From Bin80 sp026708685 (GTDB taxonomy: Bacteria; Bacteroidota; Rhodothermia; Rhodothermales; Bin80), in assembly GCA_965200955.1 (NCBI GenBank), contig OZ241742.1, positions 2,604,001-2,668,000 on the forward strand: 64,000 nucleotides of DNA, read 5' to 3'. The translations under genes and the position numbers were made by a program. Below are positions 8,986 to 19,135 of the stretch, in pieces (the first letter of the stretch is position 1; each line of letters opens with the position of its first letter). The notes under the pieces are model-generated. The model ran no database searches. It worked only from the letters and a program-made list of their open reading frames with translations, and was not told the DNA's origin.

Positions 8986-9517
8986 AAGGATTCATGGAAG
9001 GCCATTGCGTTTATTTCAGGATGAGCATGCAATCGCCAATCGAATTCAGGAAATGGGAAGTATTCTGACACAGGTCCATCAGGGAAATTCTCTCATCGTC
9101 ATTGGAATTATGCATGGTGCATTCATGTTCACGGCAGATCTGGTTCGGGCAATCAAACTTCCATGTAAGGTAGACTTCTGGCGCTTGAGCTCCTACGGTG
9201 ATAACATAACAAGCACAAAATCGGTCAAGGAGATCATGACCCCAACGCTTGATCTCCATGAAAAGCATGTCATCTTGGTGGAGGATATTGTGGATAGTGG
9301 AACGACGCTGTCGTATGTTCGTCAGGAACTCAAGAAACGTGGTCCGAAATCAGTCACGACGGTTTCACTTGTAAAGGTGAAAGGGAGTCCTGTGGATGTG
9401 GACTATGTAGGATTTATTTCCAGCGGAGAATTTATCGTAGGATATGGATTAGACATAGCTCAGGAACTCCGTGAGTTACCAGCCCTCTACTACCTTGATA
9501 CCACTTCATTTAGTTGA
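8957..9517 (+). CDS. hpt: hypoxanthine phosphoribosyltransferase
   Basis: A purine salvage enzyme that joins hypoxanthine or guanine to PRPP to give IMP or GMP. The PRPP-binding signature VEDIVDSGTTL lies at about residues 108-118, with a GIMHGAFMF loop upstream and VDYVGFI near the C-terminus that holds the base-stacking region. ATG 8957 gives 186 residues, typical for the family; the longer frame from 8906 would add an unlikely extension. It overlaps tilS by 29 bp. The tilS-hpt order is common in bacteria. Confidence 0.93.
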   Translation: MQKSVSSDIERIHGRPLRLFQDEHAIANRIQEMGSILTQVHQGNSLIVIGIMHGAFMFTADLVRAIKLPCKVDFWRLSSYGDNITSTKSVKEIMTPTLDLHEKHVILVEDIVDSGTTLSYVRQELKKRGPKSVTTVSLVKVKGSPVDVDYVGFISSGEFIVGYGLDIAQELRELPALYYLDTTSFS

Positions 9518-9777
9518 ATTTCACTTATGGATCAAATCTCTGCTTAAATTTCCATCTACTATTTTGCTTACTGGTCAAAGACATCTTTCACTGGTAAGAC
9601 CCCTAGAAATAGAATATCGGGGAGAGCAAGTTATCATACCAGATTGTTGATAAGTATTTTCAGGAATGCATCTGTGGGAGAATTTGGAGCATTTTAGAAA
9701 TATGATTCTCTGAATCAAGAATGCGAAACGGGGGTAATAAGGGCGGATAGGTTGTTAGACAAATTGTACAAGATTTC

Positions 9778-11461
9778 ATGAAGATAACATCGGTTCAGAT
9801 TCGAAATTTTAGGGGGATCAAGAGTCTTGATCTTGAATTAGGAGAGACGACTGTTTTAGTTGGTGAGAATAATACTGGCAAGACATCCGTGATGGATGCA
9901 TTACGGCTGTGCCTAGAAGATATAGAGCCACGGAATCGTATTGTATTTGATGCCTTAGATTTTCATCTCCCAACCGATTCATCCGAACCTACATCTACTG
10001 ACCCAATTGAAATCACTGTTACATTCTCGGAGCGTTTCAAAGGGGAATGGGAGACCAAGATAGAGCGATTGGTGGGAGAATACAGAATTATTCAATGGCA
10101 GTTAGGAGACATTAAAACCATTCAACTACATCTCCAGTGCTTTAATGATTCCTATAATTCAGAGTTTGTTCAAACATGGAGTTTTATCGATCAAAACGGA
10201 AATAAATCTGATGATATCCCAAGATTCGTGTTTGCAGAATTTAGCCAACTGTTTCAATACTATTACTTGGGGGCTCTACGAGATGCTGCTCAACATTTTG
10301 ATGAATCAGGGCCATTTTGGAAGCCATTTCTCATTAACTCTCAGATTTCAAAGAAAAACCGAGAAGAAATAGAATCGAAACTCGTAGAAATTAATGATCT
10401 AATAGTTGCTTCTCACGCTAGTTTTGAAAATGTGATGGTCCGACTTCGTGAACTTCAGAGTCTTGTTCTCCTAGCGCAAGATGATGTGGTTTCCGTAGAT
10501 GCAGTTCCAAGTCGTATGTTTGACATCCTCTCAAGAGCACAAGTTCAAATTAGATCCAAAACTGGAGCAATGATTCCACTTGTAAGGCATGGAGAAGGAA
10601 CACAGAGCCTTTCAGTACTAATGTTATTTTCAGCATTTTTCGACAGCCATTCTAAAAGTACTATCTTCCTAGCATTAGAAGAACCAGAGGCTCATCTTCA
10701 TCCTTCTGCTATACGAATTTTATGGAAAATTCTACAGACATATGCCAACCAGCGATTAATTTCAACTCACAGTGGTGAACTTCTTGCCGAGGTTGATATC
10801 CATGATATTCGCCGTCTATCTCAATCTTCAGATGGAATAAAGGTGCATCAGGTTCCACTTGGTTTACTTTCTCGTGAAGAGTCTAGAAAATTTAATTCTC
10901 ATATTCGCAGAGCACAAAGTGGTCTGTTATATGCACGATGTTGGTTGCTTGTTGAAGGAGAGACAGAATCATGGATATATCCCAGTGCCGCACTTGCTCT
11001 CGGCTGGAATCTTCATGATGAGGGCATCCGAATCGTTGAATACCAGCAATCTGACATTGCTATGCCTAGCTAAGATTGGAGATGCATTAGGTATTTTATG
11101 GTATTGCGTGGGAGATGATGATGAGAACCGAAAAAAAGTTGAAAAAAAACTATTACCGATCATCAGTGATAGAGATTTAAATGAAAAAATGGAATTTCCC
11201 TATCCCAATATAGAAACAAACTTACTTCAGCACGGTTATGATCAAGTATACGCTCAATATGTTACAGATTTAAGACTTCCAAAGAAATCGTCTGACGAAT
11301 CTGGCTATTGGGAAGAGTATGCTAAGAGTATTCCCAAACGTTCAAAAACAAAGGCTGCAGCCGATGTTGCTGTTTTGATGGAAGATCAGGGGGAAGCAGG
11401 AGTACCGCCCCAAATACGTTTTGTCTTAGAAAAGCTGAGACATATATCCCAAGGTGGGTAA
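9778..11461 (+). pseudogene. gajA: Gabija GajA-like ATPase/TOPRIM nuclease, frameshifted
   Basis: An OLD-family protein split over two frames. The first part (9778-11073) has Walker A GENNTGKT (29-36), a QSLSVLMLF-type ABC signature region and Walker B LALEEPEAHLHP (about 297-308), and it enters the TOPRIM domain with LLVEGETES (Glu at 393). It then hits TAG... in its own frame (stop at 11071). The rest of the TOPRIM domain continues in the +1 frame as LAKIGDALGILWYCVGDDDE to 11461. The join lies at about 11045-11070. Joined, the protein has about 560 residues, the usual GajA length. GajA is a sequence-specific DNA nicking enzyme that is held off by nucleotides. A helicase follows 2 bp later, as in Gabija. 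The shift is a mutation, a sequencing error, or less likely programmed; there is no homopolymer or classic slippery site. Confidence 0.8.
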
Positions 11462-11463
11462 TC

Positions 11464-13392
11464 ATGGTTAACATTCAAGATCTCAATGATCGTCAATATG
11501 AGGCCGTGACCAGAGATGGTCATCTTTTAGTGGTTGCGGGCAAGGGATCTGGTAAAACTACGATCATAGGTGAACGAATTCTTCAACTAATGAGAGCATC
11601 CAATGATGGTGGTGCATTAGTCATTGCTACCACTCCTAAAGATGTTTCAGCGATAAAAAAAATTATTCACCAACATTCAGTGTCTCGCAAAGCTGACCCA
11701 CGTATTACTACGTTCTCACAACTGACCGAATGGCTTCTTAATTATCAGGGGGGACGCATTGGAATCTCACCAAATTTCATTCCTCTTCATTCACATCATG
11801 ATCAAGAGTTATTTATGGATGATGTCGTGAAGGATGTTTTTGGTGCACATCATTACTTACGTGATAAATGTGGCGATATAGTACGCATCATGGAGTGGCT
11901 ATTTTCTGAATCATATGATCCAGAATATGATGACATTTCTCCGGAATGGCCGGGTTGGATTTCTAACTTATTCAAAGAGTACTGTAATGCACTACTCAAG
12001 GCTAATTATCAAGATTCTGGAAGTATGTTGTTTTTTTGTAATCGATTACTAAAAGAACATACTTTCTTTACAAAGCATTTGAATGTTTTGTGGACCACTA
12101 TATGTGTTGACGAATTTCAAAATATCAATCAAGCCCAGTATAATTTGCTTCGTTATTTAGCCCCAAACAAACACCAGAGTCTGTTACTTGTTACGGATCA
12201 GTACCCAGTAAGTCAACAATGGAATGGATCTAGCCTGAAACATTTTTCAGCATTATCTGATGACTATGACTTGGAGATCATTCAACTTCCAGAAAATTTT
12301 CGGTGCCCACCAAAAATAGTCAAGCAAGCGAGTCAATTGTTTCAAAGTAAACATAGTAACAATCAAGTGATTGTTGATTCTTCCAATAACTCGTTTACGA
12401 AACTCTCAGTAGATTTTAAGATTTTCTACGATCACAAGGAAGAGGTGGAATACATAGCACAATGTATTACCTCACTTGGTGGGGGCGGTAAGAACTGTGC
12501 GGTCATTGCTCCAACAAATCGTTTGGTACAGGCTACTGCATTTGAACTTCAAAATTTAGGGATACATCCATTCGTTCCCGAGAATGAGAATTACTATGAA
12601 TCTCCCGTGCTTCGTGTGATCCTTCAAATTCTTTGGTTGGCCCATTATCCGAGTGACAGGACTGCATTAAATCGACTCTGTCATCAATGGTATCTCCACA
12701 CGGGTAACATTATTGAATCACAAGAAGTGGTTACTGAGTCAGTATTGTTTCGAATCGGTTTTTTGAATGCATGGTTTAATGTAGTCCATAGAATTGAACC
12801 AAGGGAACATCACTCCACACTTATGCTCATTGAAAATCATCTTATTGAACGATTTGATTTTCTTACGTTGATATCTGCGTTTTTTGATTCGATTTCAGAC
12901 ATATACCGTGGTGATACTCATCAATCTTTTCTGATGAATGAGGTGATGAAATGGAAGAATCTTCATCAAGAGTTGATCAAGAAATTTGGATCCAGAATCA
13001 CACTGAGTGACTACATCACACATTTTTCACCGTTATCAAAGATGGAATCGTCCAGTCCAAATTCTTTACAATGTATTACGATTGAACGTGCTAAAGGACT
13101 TCGCTTTGAGCATATTTTTTTCGCGGGAATGATACAGGGTAGCATTCCGTCTTATGATGCAATCAGGGATGGCATAAACAGTCAGAAAATGGATGAAGAA
13201 CGTAGACATTGCTTTGCTACCATGACCCGAGCCCAGAAATCATTGACCATGACATGTTCTATGGAATACTTTGGGAGTAGTGCAAAACCTTCCCAATTCA
13301 TAGAGGAGATGGGACTTCAATCAATTACGAGTAATGACCATTGCTCCCGTGTAAACACTTCGACAGAAGAAGCCATTGAGCTACCTGCATGA
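11464..13392 (+). CDS. gajB: Gabija GajB-like UvrD-family helicase
   Basis: An SF1A helicase of 642 residues. It starts with a Q-motif-like LNDRQYEAV, then Walker A GKGSGKTT (26-33), Walker B VDEFQN (about 215-220), motif IV-type LPENFRCPPKIV, motif V-type TIERAKGLRFEHIF and motif VI EERRHCFATMTRAQ. In Gabija, GajB senses DNA ends or unwinding and partners with the GajA nuclease in a complex that blocks phages. It is somewhat longer than the best known GajB (about 494 residues), so a remote subtype is possible. It lies 2 bp after gajA, indicating one transcript. Confidence 0.85.
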   Translation: MVNIQDLNDRQYEAVTRDGHLLVVAGKGSGKTTIIGERILQLMRASNDGGALVIATTPKDVSAIKKIIHQHSVSRKADPRITTFSQLTEWLLNYQGGRIGISPNFIPLHSHHDQELFMDDVVKDVFGAHHYLRDKCGDIVRIMEWLFSESYDPEYDDISPEWPGWISNLFKEYCNALLKANYQDSGSMLFFCNRLLKEHTFFTKHLNVLWTTICVDEFQNINQAQYNLLRYLAPNKHQSLLLVTDQYPVSQQWNGSSLKHFSALSDDYDLEIIQLPENFRCPPKIVKQASQLFQSKHSNNQVIVDSSNNSFTKLSVDFKIFYDHKEEVEYIAQCITSLGGGGKNCAVIAPTNRLVQATAFELQNLGIHPFVPENENYYESPVLRVILQILWLAHYPSDRTALNRLCHQWYLHTGNIIESQEVVTESVLFRIGFLNAWFNVVHRIEPREHHSTLMLIENHLIERFDFLTLISAFFDSISDIYRGDTHQSFLMNEVMKWKNLHQELIKKFGSRITLSDYITHFSPLSKMESSSPNSLQCITIERAKGLRFEHIFFAGMIQGSIPSYDAIRDGINSQKMDEERRHCFATMTRAQKSLTMTCSMEYFGSSAKPSQFIEEMGLQSITSNDHCSRVNTSTEEAIELPA

Positions 13393-13410
13393 CTCAGTCA
13401 AAGCATACTT

Positions 13411-13514
13411 ATGAATTTTTGCTACTACCATCTGCCATCATTGGGTGGCTCAATGCTATTTGAAACTCCTGTGATAAAAGTAGAGGTGCAGATCTATGAA
13501 TAAGGTGGTACATC
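13411..13514. repeat. diverged direct repeat, left copy (bracketing ATPase A2)
   Basis: About 104 bp that align with 15538-15655 with gaps: shared blocks include TTGCTA.TACTATCTG, TCAATGCT, TAGAGGTGCAGAT and GGTGGTACATC. The right copy includes the last codons of the HD phosphohydrolase gene, and the left copy reads on the minus strand as a similar DVPxYx-stop end. Homology stops abruptly after GTGGTACATC. Confidence 0.55.
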
Positions 13515-13821
13515 GGGGTTGAAATTTCATGAGTAATTATACGTTTGATGAGTTTAGTAGTGTGCACATTTCAATGTTAGTTGAAACACCCATTTGGCGA
13601 CAGGCAGATAGGTTAATGAAATGAAAGGGAAATGATATAGGTGAGTAGGAGGTGATGTAGGGGGCATTTGGACATAGAATACGTCAGTGTTCCCGTACCA
13701 TTTTTACCCATCTATTCTCATAACAGGCAACCAATTCAAAAGAGAGTGATGCCCATTAGTTGCGAACCAATGTGAAAGCATAGAGTTACAAATATCTGTT
13801 GCAGAGTAGTAACATCCGATC
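13515..13821. other. upstream region of ATPase A2, no gene seen
   Basis: 307 bases of AT-rich, stop-dense sequence. I see no convincing promoter, hairpin or small gene. It separates the Gabija pair from the ATPase, so the ATPase probably has its own promoter here. Confidence 0.4.
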
Positions 13822-15120
13822 ATGGATCCAAAACCATCCGATTCCAATCACCCGCCCATTCTACCACGAGATCGCGGTCGATCCCCCTTTTTCCATGGGC
13901 GAAAAGAGATCAGGACCACTTTCAGAAGAGTCCTATATGGACACAGAAGTCTAAATGAGGGAACCACATTTTTATTACAAGGTCCACCAGGTGTAGGAAA
14001 GACAGCGTTGATTGATAAGCTCGCGAAAGACGCAAAGGAAAGCGGATGGCAAACTGTGCATATCGGCACCAATACTCTATGGGACATAGATGATCTACTG
14101 TCCAGACTGGGAAAGGGTGGCCGCCAACTCACTGGTGTAAGTGGCGAAATCGGGTTTGCAGATATTGGACATGCTAACCTGAGTATAGATATTAAGGGTG
14201 CCGCTCGTACCATCATTAAGATATTACAGGACCAGAAGAAGCCCGTTCTGCTGATCTTGGATGAGGCTCAGGCTTTAGGGAAAGAGGATTTGGTGCCTAA
14301 GGAAATGAAGCCCACTGTTGGAAATGTTCTCAAAGAGATACACAATGGAGACTTGGGAAGCCCGGTGATGCTCCTTGCAGGCGGACTTGGGACAACAGAG
14401 GCAGCATTGAATACGCTTGGACTTTCGCGGATCGATCGTAGTTGCGATATCCACCTTGGGCGATTAGACAGAGAATCTACATGTGGGGTGATCCGAGATT
14501 GGCTCATGCAGGTAGGTGGCGTGGAAGATGATCCAAGTCCATGGATTGAAGCCATAGCGGAGCATACGTACGGGTGGCCTCAGCATATCATGTCCTATAT
14601 TACCCCTGCCGTGGAGTATCTCTGTTCTAATCATCATCTCATGACCGATGAGGGACTGGAGTTTGTGCTTGAGAAAGGTACTGAATATTGTGCGGAGTAT
14701 TACGAGAGTCGAGCACATGATATTGATAAGGAGTGGCGCGAAGCTCTTGCAAGAGCCATTATGGATGTTCCAATAGATGGCGCCACGACTCGTATCCGCA
14801 TCATAGACGATCTAAAGCAGAGTGGGCTAACTCAAGAAGAAGCTGATAAACTCTTCAACCAAGCACTTGAGCAGGGAATAATTGATCAGCGCGACGGCGG
14901 AGAATATGGGATTCCCATTCCATCCATGCATAACTGGCTTATTGATCAGTACGCTAAGAACAAGAGCCAAGACATCCCCCAGACACCCAAGAAGCTACCT
15001 CCCAAGCTTGACCAGTTATTGCCTCCGCCCAACAAAGATGATCCATCGGGTGTTAAGAAAGATAAAGGCGATGACAGAGGCTACAGCAAAGGTAGTAGCG
15101 AGTTTTCAATGGAACGATAA
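13822..15120 (+). CDS. AAA-family ATPase with FHGR N-terminal motif, paralogue A2
   Basis: A 432-residue paralogue of the protein at 822. It has RGRSPFFHGRKEI near residue 18-30, Walker A GPPGVGKTA (54-62), Walker B VLLILDEAQ (about 141-149), IHNGDLGSP, LAGGLGTTE and the C-terminal IPIPSMHNWL. Beyond that it carries a tail of about 50 residues rich in Lys, Pro and Asp that A1 lacks and that differs from the tail of A3, as expected for a variable recognition or partner-binding part. It lies 430 bp after the Gabija pair and convergent with the HD gene, bracketed by diverged direct repeats. The sequence is richer in GC than gajAB. Function unknown; a nucleotide-driven regulator or defence sensor is an inference. 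Confidence 0.8.
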   Translation: MDPKPSDSNHPPILPRDRGRSPFFHGRKEIRTTFRRVLYGHRSLNEGTTFLLQGPPGVGKTALIDKLAKDAKESGWQTVHIGTNTLWDIDDLLSRLGKGGRQLTGVSGEIGFADIGHANLSIDIKGAARTIIKILQDQKKPVLLILDEAQALGKEDLVPKEMKPTVGNVLKEIHNGDLGSPVMLLAGGLGTTEAALNTLGLSRIDRSCDIHLGRLDRESTCGVIRDWLMQVGGVEDDPSPWIEAIAEHTYGWPQHIMSYITPAVEYLCSNHHLMTDEGLEFVLEKGTEYCAEYYESRAHDIDKEWREALARAIMDVPIDGATTRIRIIDDLKQSGLTQEEADKLFNQALEQGIIDQRDGGEYGIPIPSMHNWLIDQYAKNKSQDIPQTPKKLPPKLDQLLPPPNKDDPSGVKKDKGDDRGYSKGSSEFSMER

Positions 15121-15634
15121 TTTGCTGACGGATGGAAGCCCCGAAAACCATGTTGTTCACAACACTTTGGTTACAGAACTAATTGAGATGCATCACGCCT
15201 TAAGGTCCTCAATGGGCATGCTATCAGTATCTATGCTCCATCCTGCGTTGCAGAATATACCCGCGGGAACGATAGAATTGCCCATCCTCCAGCGTGGTCT
15301 TGCCTGTATGGATATTTGGGACATCCACTATCTGTACGCCACTATAAAATGCGGAGTTTTTTCTTCTCAAATGGCCTTGGTCCACATCTTATCGTTCTTG
15401 TGCAAATTGCACTTCATGCAAAGGTGAAATCAGTTTTTTGATTGTGCCACTCCGTGGATCTTTGAGATGGTATGATCAAGAGTAAATTTGGGGGCTGAAT
15501 CTTGCATTGAGCAGTATAGGTTTCTGTAATGCCTATACATGGATTCTTGCTATTACTATCTGTCATTAGGTGGGTGTACTTCAATGCTCTGGGGTATGTT
15601 TGATTTCCGATAGGCATAGAATAGAGGTACAGAT
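15121..15634. other. intergenic region after ATPase A2
   Basis: 514 bases. One frame stays open from inside the ATPase gene to 15427 but has no start of its own after 15120 and no recognisable domain, so I do not call it. TGTTCACAACACTTTGG at 15154-15170 is the reverse complement of a 17-mer at 44545-44561 in the tail of ATPase A3. The right end holds the second copy of the diverged repeat. Confidence 0.4.
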
Positions 15635-15655
15635 TTAAGTATAATGTGGTACATC
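15538..15655. repeat. diverged direct repeat, right copy
   Basis: Partner of 13411-13514. It covers the 3' untranslated region and the last six or so codons of the HD phosphohydrolase gene (minus strand). About two thirds of the positions agree by eye, with small gaps. Confidence 0.55.
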
Positions 15656-16969
15656 ATCTGTCCACTCTTCTAAATCTAAGTGAACTTCTTTAGGATAGGC
15701 AACATAGGGTATTTGGGGGTAATCCGTTGGTGCAGTAATAGAAGTCCAAGCGGCATAATCATTGAGGCTAGAGATTTTACCATCGGATGTCAGAACAGGT
15801 ATGTCATCTTTTCTGTCCAGATCATCATCTGTAGAACGGCCAGTAATACAGGAATGCAAATAATACTTACGGATATCAGTACTTGTTATTCCTTTAGTCT
15901 TTTTGAGAAATTTCGTGACTTTCTCCACCCAGGAATCCTCTATTTTCTGAGGAGGATTTTTTTTCAGAAAGACACATCGGAACAGGTTTCTGCTGATAAA
16001 ACGATCAGACAGGTCTGCAAGAATTTTATCTGGACTATTCTGCCATTTTTTCAAGCTACATATGATTTCAGCATCATCCAGATTCAGAAAATGATCCAAT
16101 ACTTTCTGATCCGAAAGCATTTTCTTAGTCACATCATTTTTAAGAAAGTACTGGAGTGATGGCGAAATATCACTTACAGCAACAACTTTACCATTGTTGA
16201 TGAGATATTTTGCTCTTTTAATTGCTCCACGCAGAACACAATCAGCGGCAATGACAGTCTTATGCAGATATACCTGTTGGTACATTAGTCTTCGAGCAAT
16301 GAGTACATTCCCAATGGTATAAACCCCTTTGGATTCAATAGCCAAACATGAATCTGCGCCCCCTTCCTTTGGATGAACGCACAATGTTCTCAGAATCCGA
16401 TCAATTCCAATCTTTCCCTCTACAACCCCAGTCAATTGTGAGTCTCTACGTAAATAATCCAAACGATCCATATCAAACTGCCCCGAAATCAATTGATGAA
16501 AGAAGGGACGATGATACGTTTTGTTGGATATTTTCAAGGCAAGGTCTAATAGACCATAATCGTTTGAATCTGGAACCATATCAGATTGAATATGCTTGAT
16601 GAGTGCTACACTAATTTTTTCATGAGAAGCTTTTGAAATTAATTGGGATTCAAGTGTATGTGAAAATGGGGCATGGCCTATATCATGTAGTAGAATTGCG
16701 GCAAGCGAGGCGAGCCTCTCGTTGTCACTAATAGGGGTTCCTTTAGACTCTATATAATCTAATGCATCCTTGAGAAGTCCCATGGCTCCTAATGCATGCG
16801 GAAAACGACTATGCTCAGCGGATGGATAAACGATAAACCCCATTCCTAACTGTTTAATACGTCGGAGTCTTTGAACTTCACGCGTCTTGATCAGATCTTG
16901 TATAAATCTGTCTTCTACTTCTATAAACCCATGAACAGGATCGGAAAGCATAATGAGTTTCTCAGACAT
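15635..16969 (-). CDS. HD-domain phosphohydrolase (COG1078/SAMHD1-like)
   Basis: A 444-residue HD-superfamily protein. It begins with the family's DPVHGFIEV and IKQLGMGFIVYPSAEHSRFPHALG, where the His of the last element is the first metal ligand, and the HD motif is LLHDIGHAPFSH (93-104; HD at 95-96). FHQLISGQFDMDRLDYLRRDS is the conserved third region holding the last metal-binding Asp. Relatives hydrolyse dNTPs or other nucleotides, and some deplete dNTPs during phage infection. Its place beside Gabija and an orphan ATPase permits a defence role, but a housekeeping nucleotide phosphatase fits equally well. Confidence 0.88.
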   Translation of the reverse strand: MSEKLIMLSDPVHGFIEVEDRFIQDLIKTREVQRLRRIKQLGMGFIVYPSAEHSRFPHALGAMGLLKDALDYIESKGTPISDNERLASLAAILLHDIGHAPFSHTLESQLISKASHEKISVALIKHIQSDMVPDSNDYGLLDLALKISNKTYHRPFFHQLISGQFDMDRLDYLRRDSQLTGVVEGKIGIDRILRTLCVHPKEGGADSCLAIESKGVYTIGNVLIARRLMYQQVYLHKTVIAADCVLRGAIKRAKYLINNGKVVAVSDISPSLQYFLKNDVTKKMLSDQKVLDHFLNLDDAEIICSLKKWQNSPDKILADLSDRFISRNLFRCVFLKKNPPQKIEDSWVEKVTKFLKKTKGITSTDIRKYYLHSCITGRSTDDDLDRKDDIPVLTSDGKISSLNDYAAWTSITAPTDYPQIPYVAYPKEVHLDLEEWTDDVPHYT

Positions 16970-17707
16970 AAGAATTTAGGCGGTCAAAGAGAGGGGGGAA
17001 CAGAGAAATAACGGTGAAGTTGATTCAGTTGTTTTTGAGACACATTTACTACACATGAGAGGATCCATGATGACTATACTGTATCATTGATTCCCAATTT
17101 ACACAGTTGATGATTGGTTGCAATGGTGAAGATCACAACACTTGTCATTCATTCCCAACGGTGAATGCATGATCTGAGAGATATAGGTTGGTAAATAAAT
17201 GAGAATCTTGAACTTTAAAGCAAGAATGTCTGCGATGGTTAGGGGATTACCTAACAAAATAAATCTGCACAGGTTCAAAGTGCAGTACAAGAAATAATAT
17301 TCTTAAGTGTTGTGGATATGTTTGAAATAAGAGAATGTTCCTTCTCAAGCAGGATGATCTCATTCATCTCCGTATTCCAAAACCCGAATAGTGCTGGAGT
17401 TCATCAAGGCCATGATCAGAACTCAATACAATTGATGATTTCATCTGGGTCAATTCGTAAGTCGTTATTCGGCCATTCGTTACCCAAGGAATCAAAACAT
17501 TGATCAGATTGTTAACTTGAGAAAGACTCAATCTATATTGTGATTCATGAAACTTTAATTATTATCGGCTGATGAAGAATTTTTTTGTGACCATTGACAG
17601 TAGACTTTTGGCAGTATTTTACTTATGAATGTGGTTGATAAATGCCTGAGGGCATGCATGAAACAGAATTGATATTATTTCTGATTGTATTTTGAATCAC
17701 TTTAATC
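16970..17707. other. long intergenic region with two adjacent hairpins
   Basis: 738 AT-rich bases between divergent genes. No ORF is credible. Two small inverted repeats follow each other: GTTAGG/CCTAAC at 17238-17255 and CTGCAC/GTGCAG at 17265-17285. Neither is followed by a T-run in the forward direction. The region probably holds promoters for both flanking genes, and could hold a small RNA. Confidence 0.35.
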
Positions 17708-19117
17708 ATGAGAAATTCAAAACTACCAGTGTGTCTGGAAGTTGGTCATAACTATATGTCTAAGGCGAAGTATAGCATTAGGATGTTACTCCAACCGCTT
17801 GGAGTATCTCCAATTTTTATGTCGAAAAGTGAACTTGAATGCCAAGGAATTTATTATGGACAAAATCTATCAGGTCTTAATTCAGGCATCATCATTCTAC
17901 CTATAGCCTCTGATTGTGAGGCGTTTTATCAAATGAATCAACCTATAGATCTAAACAAGATTAAATGGGTTGATGTCTTGGGGGAAAAAATTCCCGTTCT
18001 TTTCTCATCTGAAAAGGGGGATGATCTGGTTGCATCTGCATTTTATTGGCTCTCGGGTTGGCATGAATGGACGGTTCACACTCGTGATCAACATGGTCGT
18101 TTCCCACATTCTGCATCCTTGCAAGAAAAACTGAAGGTCACTCATCTTCCAGTGGTAGATTATTATCGTTCGTTGATTCAAGACAAACTTAGTAGCACCC
18201 AGATTCACTTTGAACCTAGATCATGGGTAGCAAAAGATTGGGCTTTTTGTCCTACGATTGATGTTGACTATCTAAAGCATTGGCGCTTGGGGATGATTTT
18301 TCGTGAAAAAGTTGAGTATTTTTTGTTGAATGCCCGAAAGATGAGTACCGGGGAGCGTTGGAGACGATTATTTCAATTTGTAAAAAGTTATTATTCACCC
18401 GGTGATGCTTTTCAAAAAGCACTCAATATGATGCATCATTACATACGAGAATATGGAAAAGGTACAGTCTTTTTCAAAGCAGGTGCTCATGGCCCCAATG
18501 ATGTACGGTATAAACTGAATCAACCCTACCTGCAGAAGATGATCAGAAATCTACAGTCTGACTCGTTTGAAATAGGACTTCATCCGAGCTACCATGCGTC
18601 GGATCATCAAGGTTATGTCCGAGATGAACGAAGCTTGCTTACCCAATGTGTAGGGGAGGCCCCTGTGAGTGTTCGCAACCATTATCTAAGGTATCAATCA
18701 ACGATCACCCCTCATCTTCAGGTCGGTGCTGGGTTCAGGATTGATTCATCCCTTGGCTATGCGGAATGCAGTGGATTCAGAAATGGAACCTGTATGCCAT
18801 TTCTTAAATTTGATTGTAGGAACAATCAAGTCATGGATCTCTGGGAGATGCCGTTATTAATTATGGATGGCTCTCTCTTCAATCGGGAGAATTTATCCGT
18901 GAAAGATGCAATTTCAAAAAGTGCTGATTTACTTTTGCAGTGTAAGAAATTTGGTGGTGTTGGAGTTGCATTATGGCATAATGTCATGGGTGAAGAAATG
19001 GATTATCCAGGTTGGAAAGAGCATTTTGAACACATTATTCTATGGAGTCATCAACATGGGGCTTATATTGGATCTTTACGAGGTGCTTTGGAATCATGGT
19101 TAGGACATCAAGTATGA
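17708..19117 (+). CDS. polysaccharide deacetylase-like (NodB-type) protein
   Basis: A 469-residue protein whose second half resembles the NodB/polysaccharide deacetylase fold used in cell-wall or capsule modification: CPTIDVDYL (about 180-188) supplies the catalytic Asp pair, GTVFFKAGAHGPND follows, then FEIGLHPSYHAS (about 288-299) with the metal-binding His residues, and VALWHNVM near the C-terminus. The first 170 residues match the extra N-terminal domain found in relatives from Bacteroidota. There is no signal peptide, so it is probably cytoplasmic. It ends 18 bp before mutS and may be co-transcribed with it. Substrate unknown. Confidence 0.75.
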   Translation: MRNSKLPVCLEVGHNYMSKAKYSIRMLLQPLGVSPIFMSKSELECQGIYYGQNLSGLNSGIIILPIASDCEAFYQMNQPIDLNKIKWVDVLGEKIPVLFSSEKGDDLVASAFYWLSGWHEWTVHTRDQHGRFPHSASLQEKLKVTHLPVVDYYRSLIQDKLSSTQIHFEPRSWVAKDWAFCPTIDVDYLKHWRLGMIFREKVEYFLLNARKMSTGERWRRLFQFVKSYYSPGDAFQKALNMMHHYIREYGKGTVFFKAGAHGPNDVRYKLNQPYLQKMIRNLQSDSFEIGLHPSYHASDHQGYVRDERSLLTQCVGEAPVSVRNHYLRYQSTITPHLQVGAGFRIDSSLGYAECSGFRNGTCMPFLKFDCRNNQVMDLWEMPLLIMDGSLFNRENLSVKDAISKSADLLLQCKKFGGVGVALWHNVMGEEMDYPGWKEHFEHIILWSHQHGAYIGSLRGALESWLGHQV

Positions 19118-19135
19118 TTCTATCAGTTAGTTTTT

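Noticed and set aside
9778..11461. Programmed frameshift as explanation for the split gajA
   Set aside because: No slippery heptamer, downstream structure or Shine-Dalgarno-like stimulator was seen near 11045-11070, so mutation or error is more likely.
14882..15427. 181-codon frame overlapping the end of ATPase A2
   Set aside because: It begins inside the ATPase gene; the part after 15120 has no start codon with support and no known domain.
15680..16159. 159-codon plus-strand frame
   Set aside because: Antisense shadow of the HD phosphohydrolase gene.
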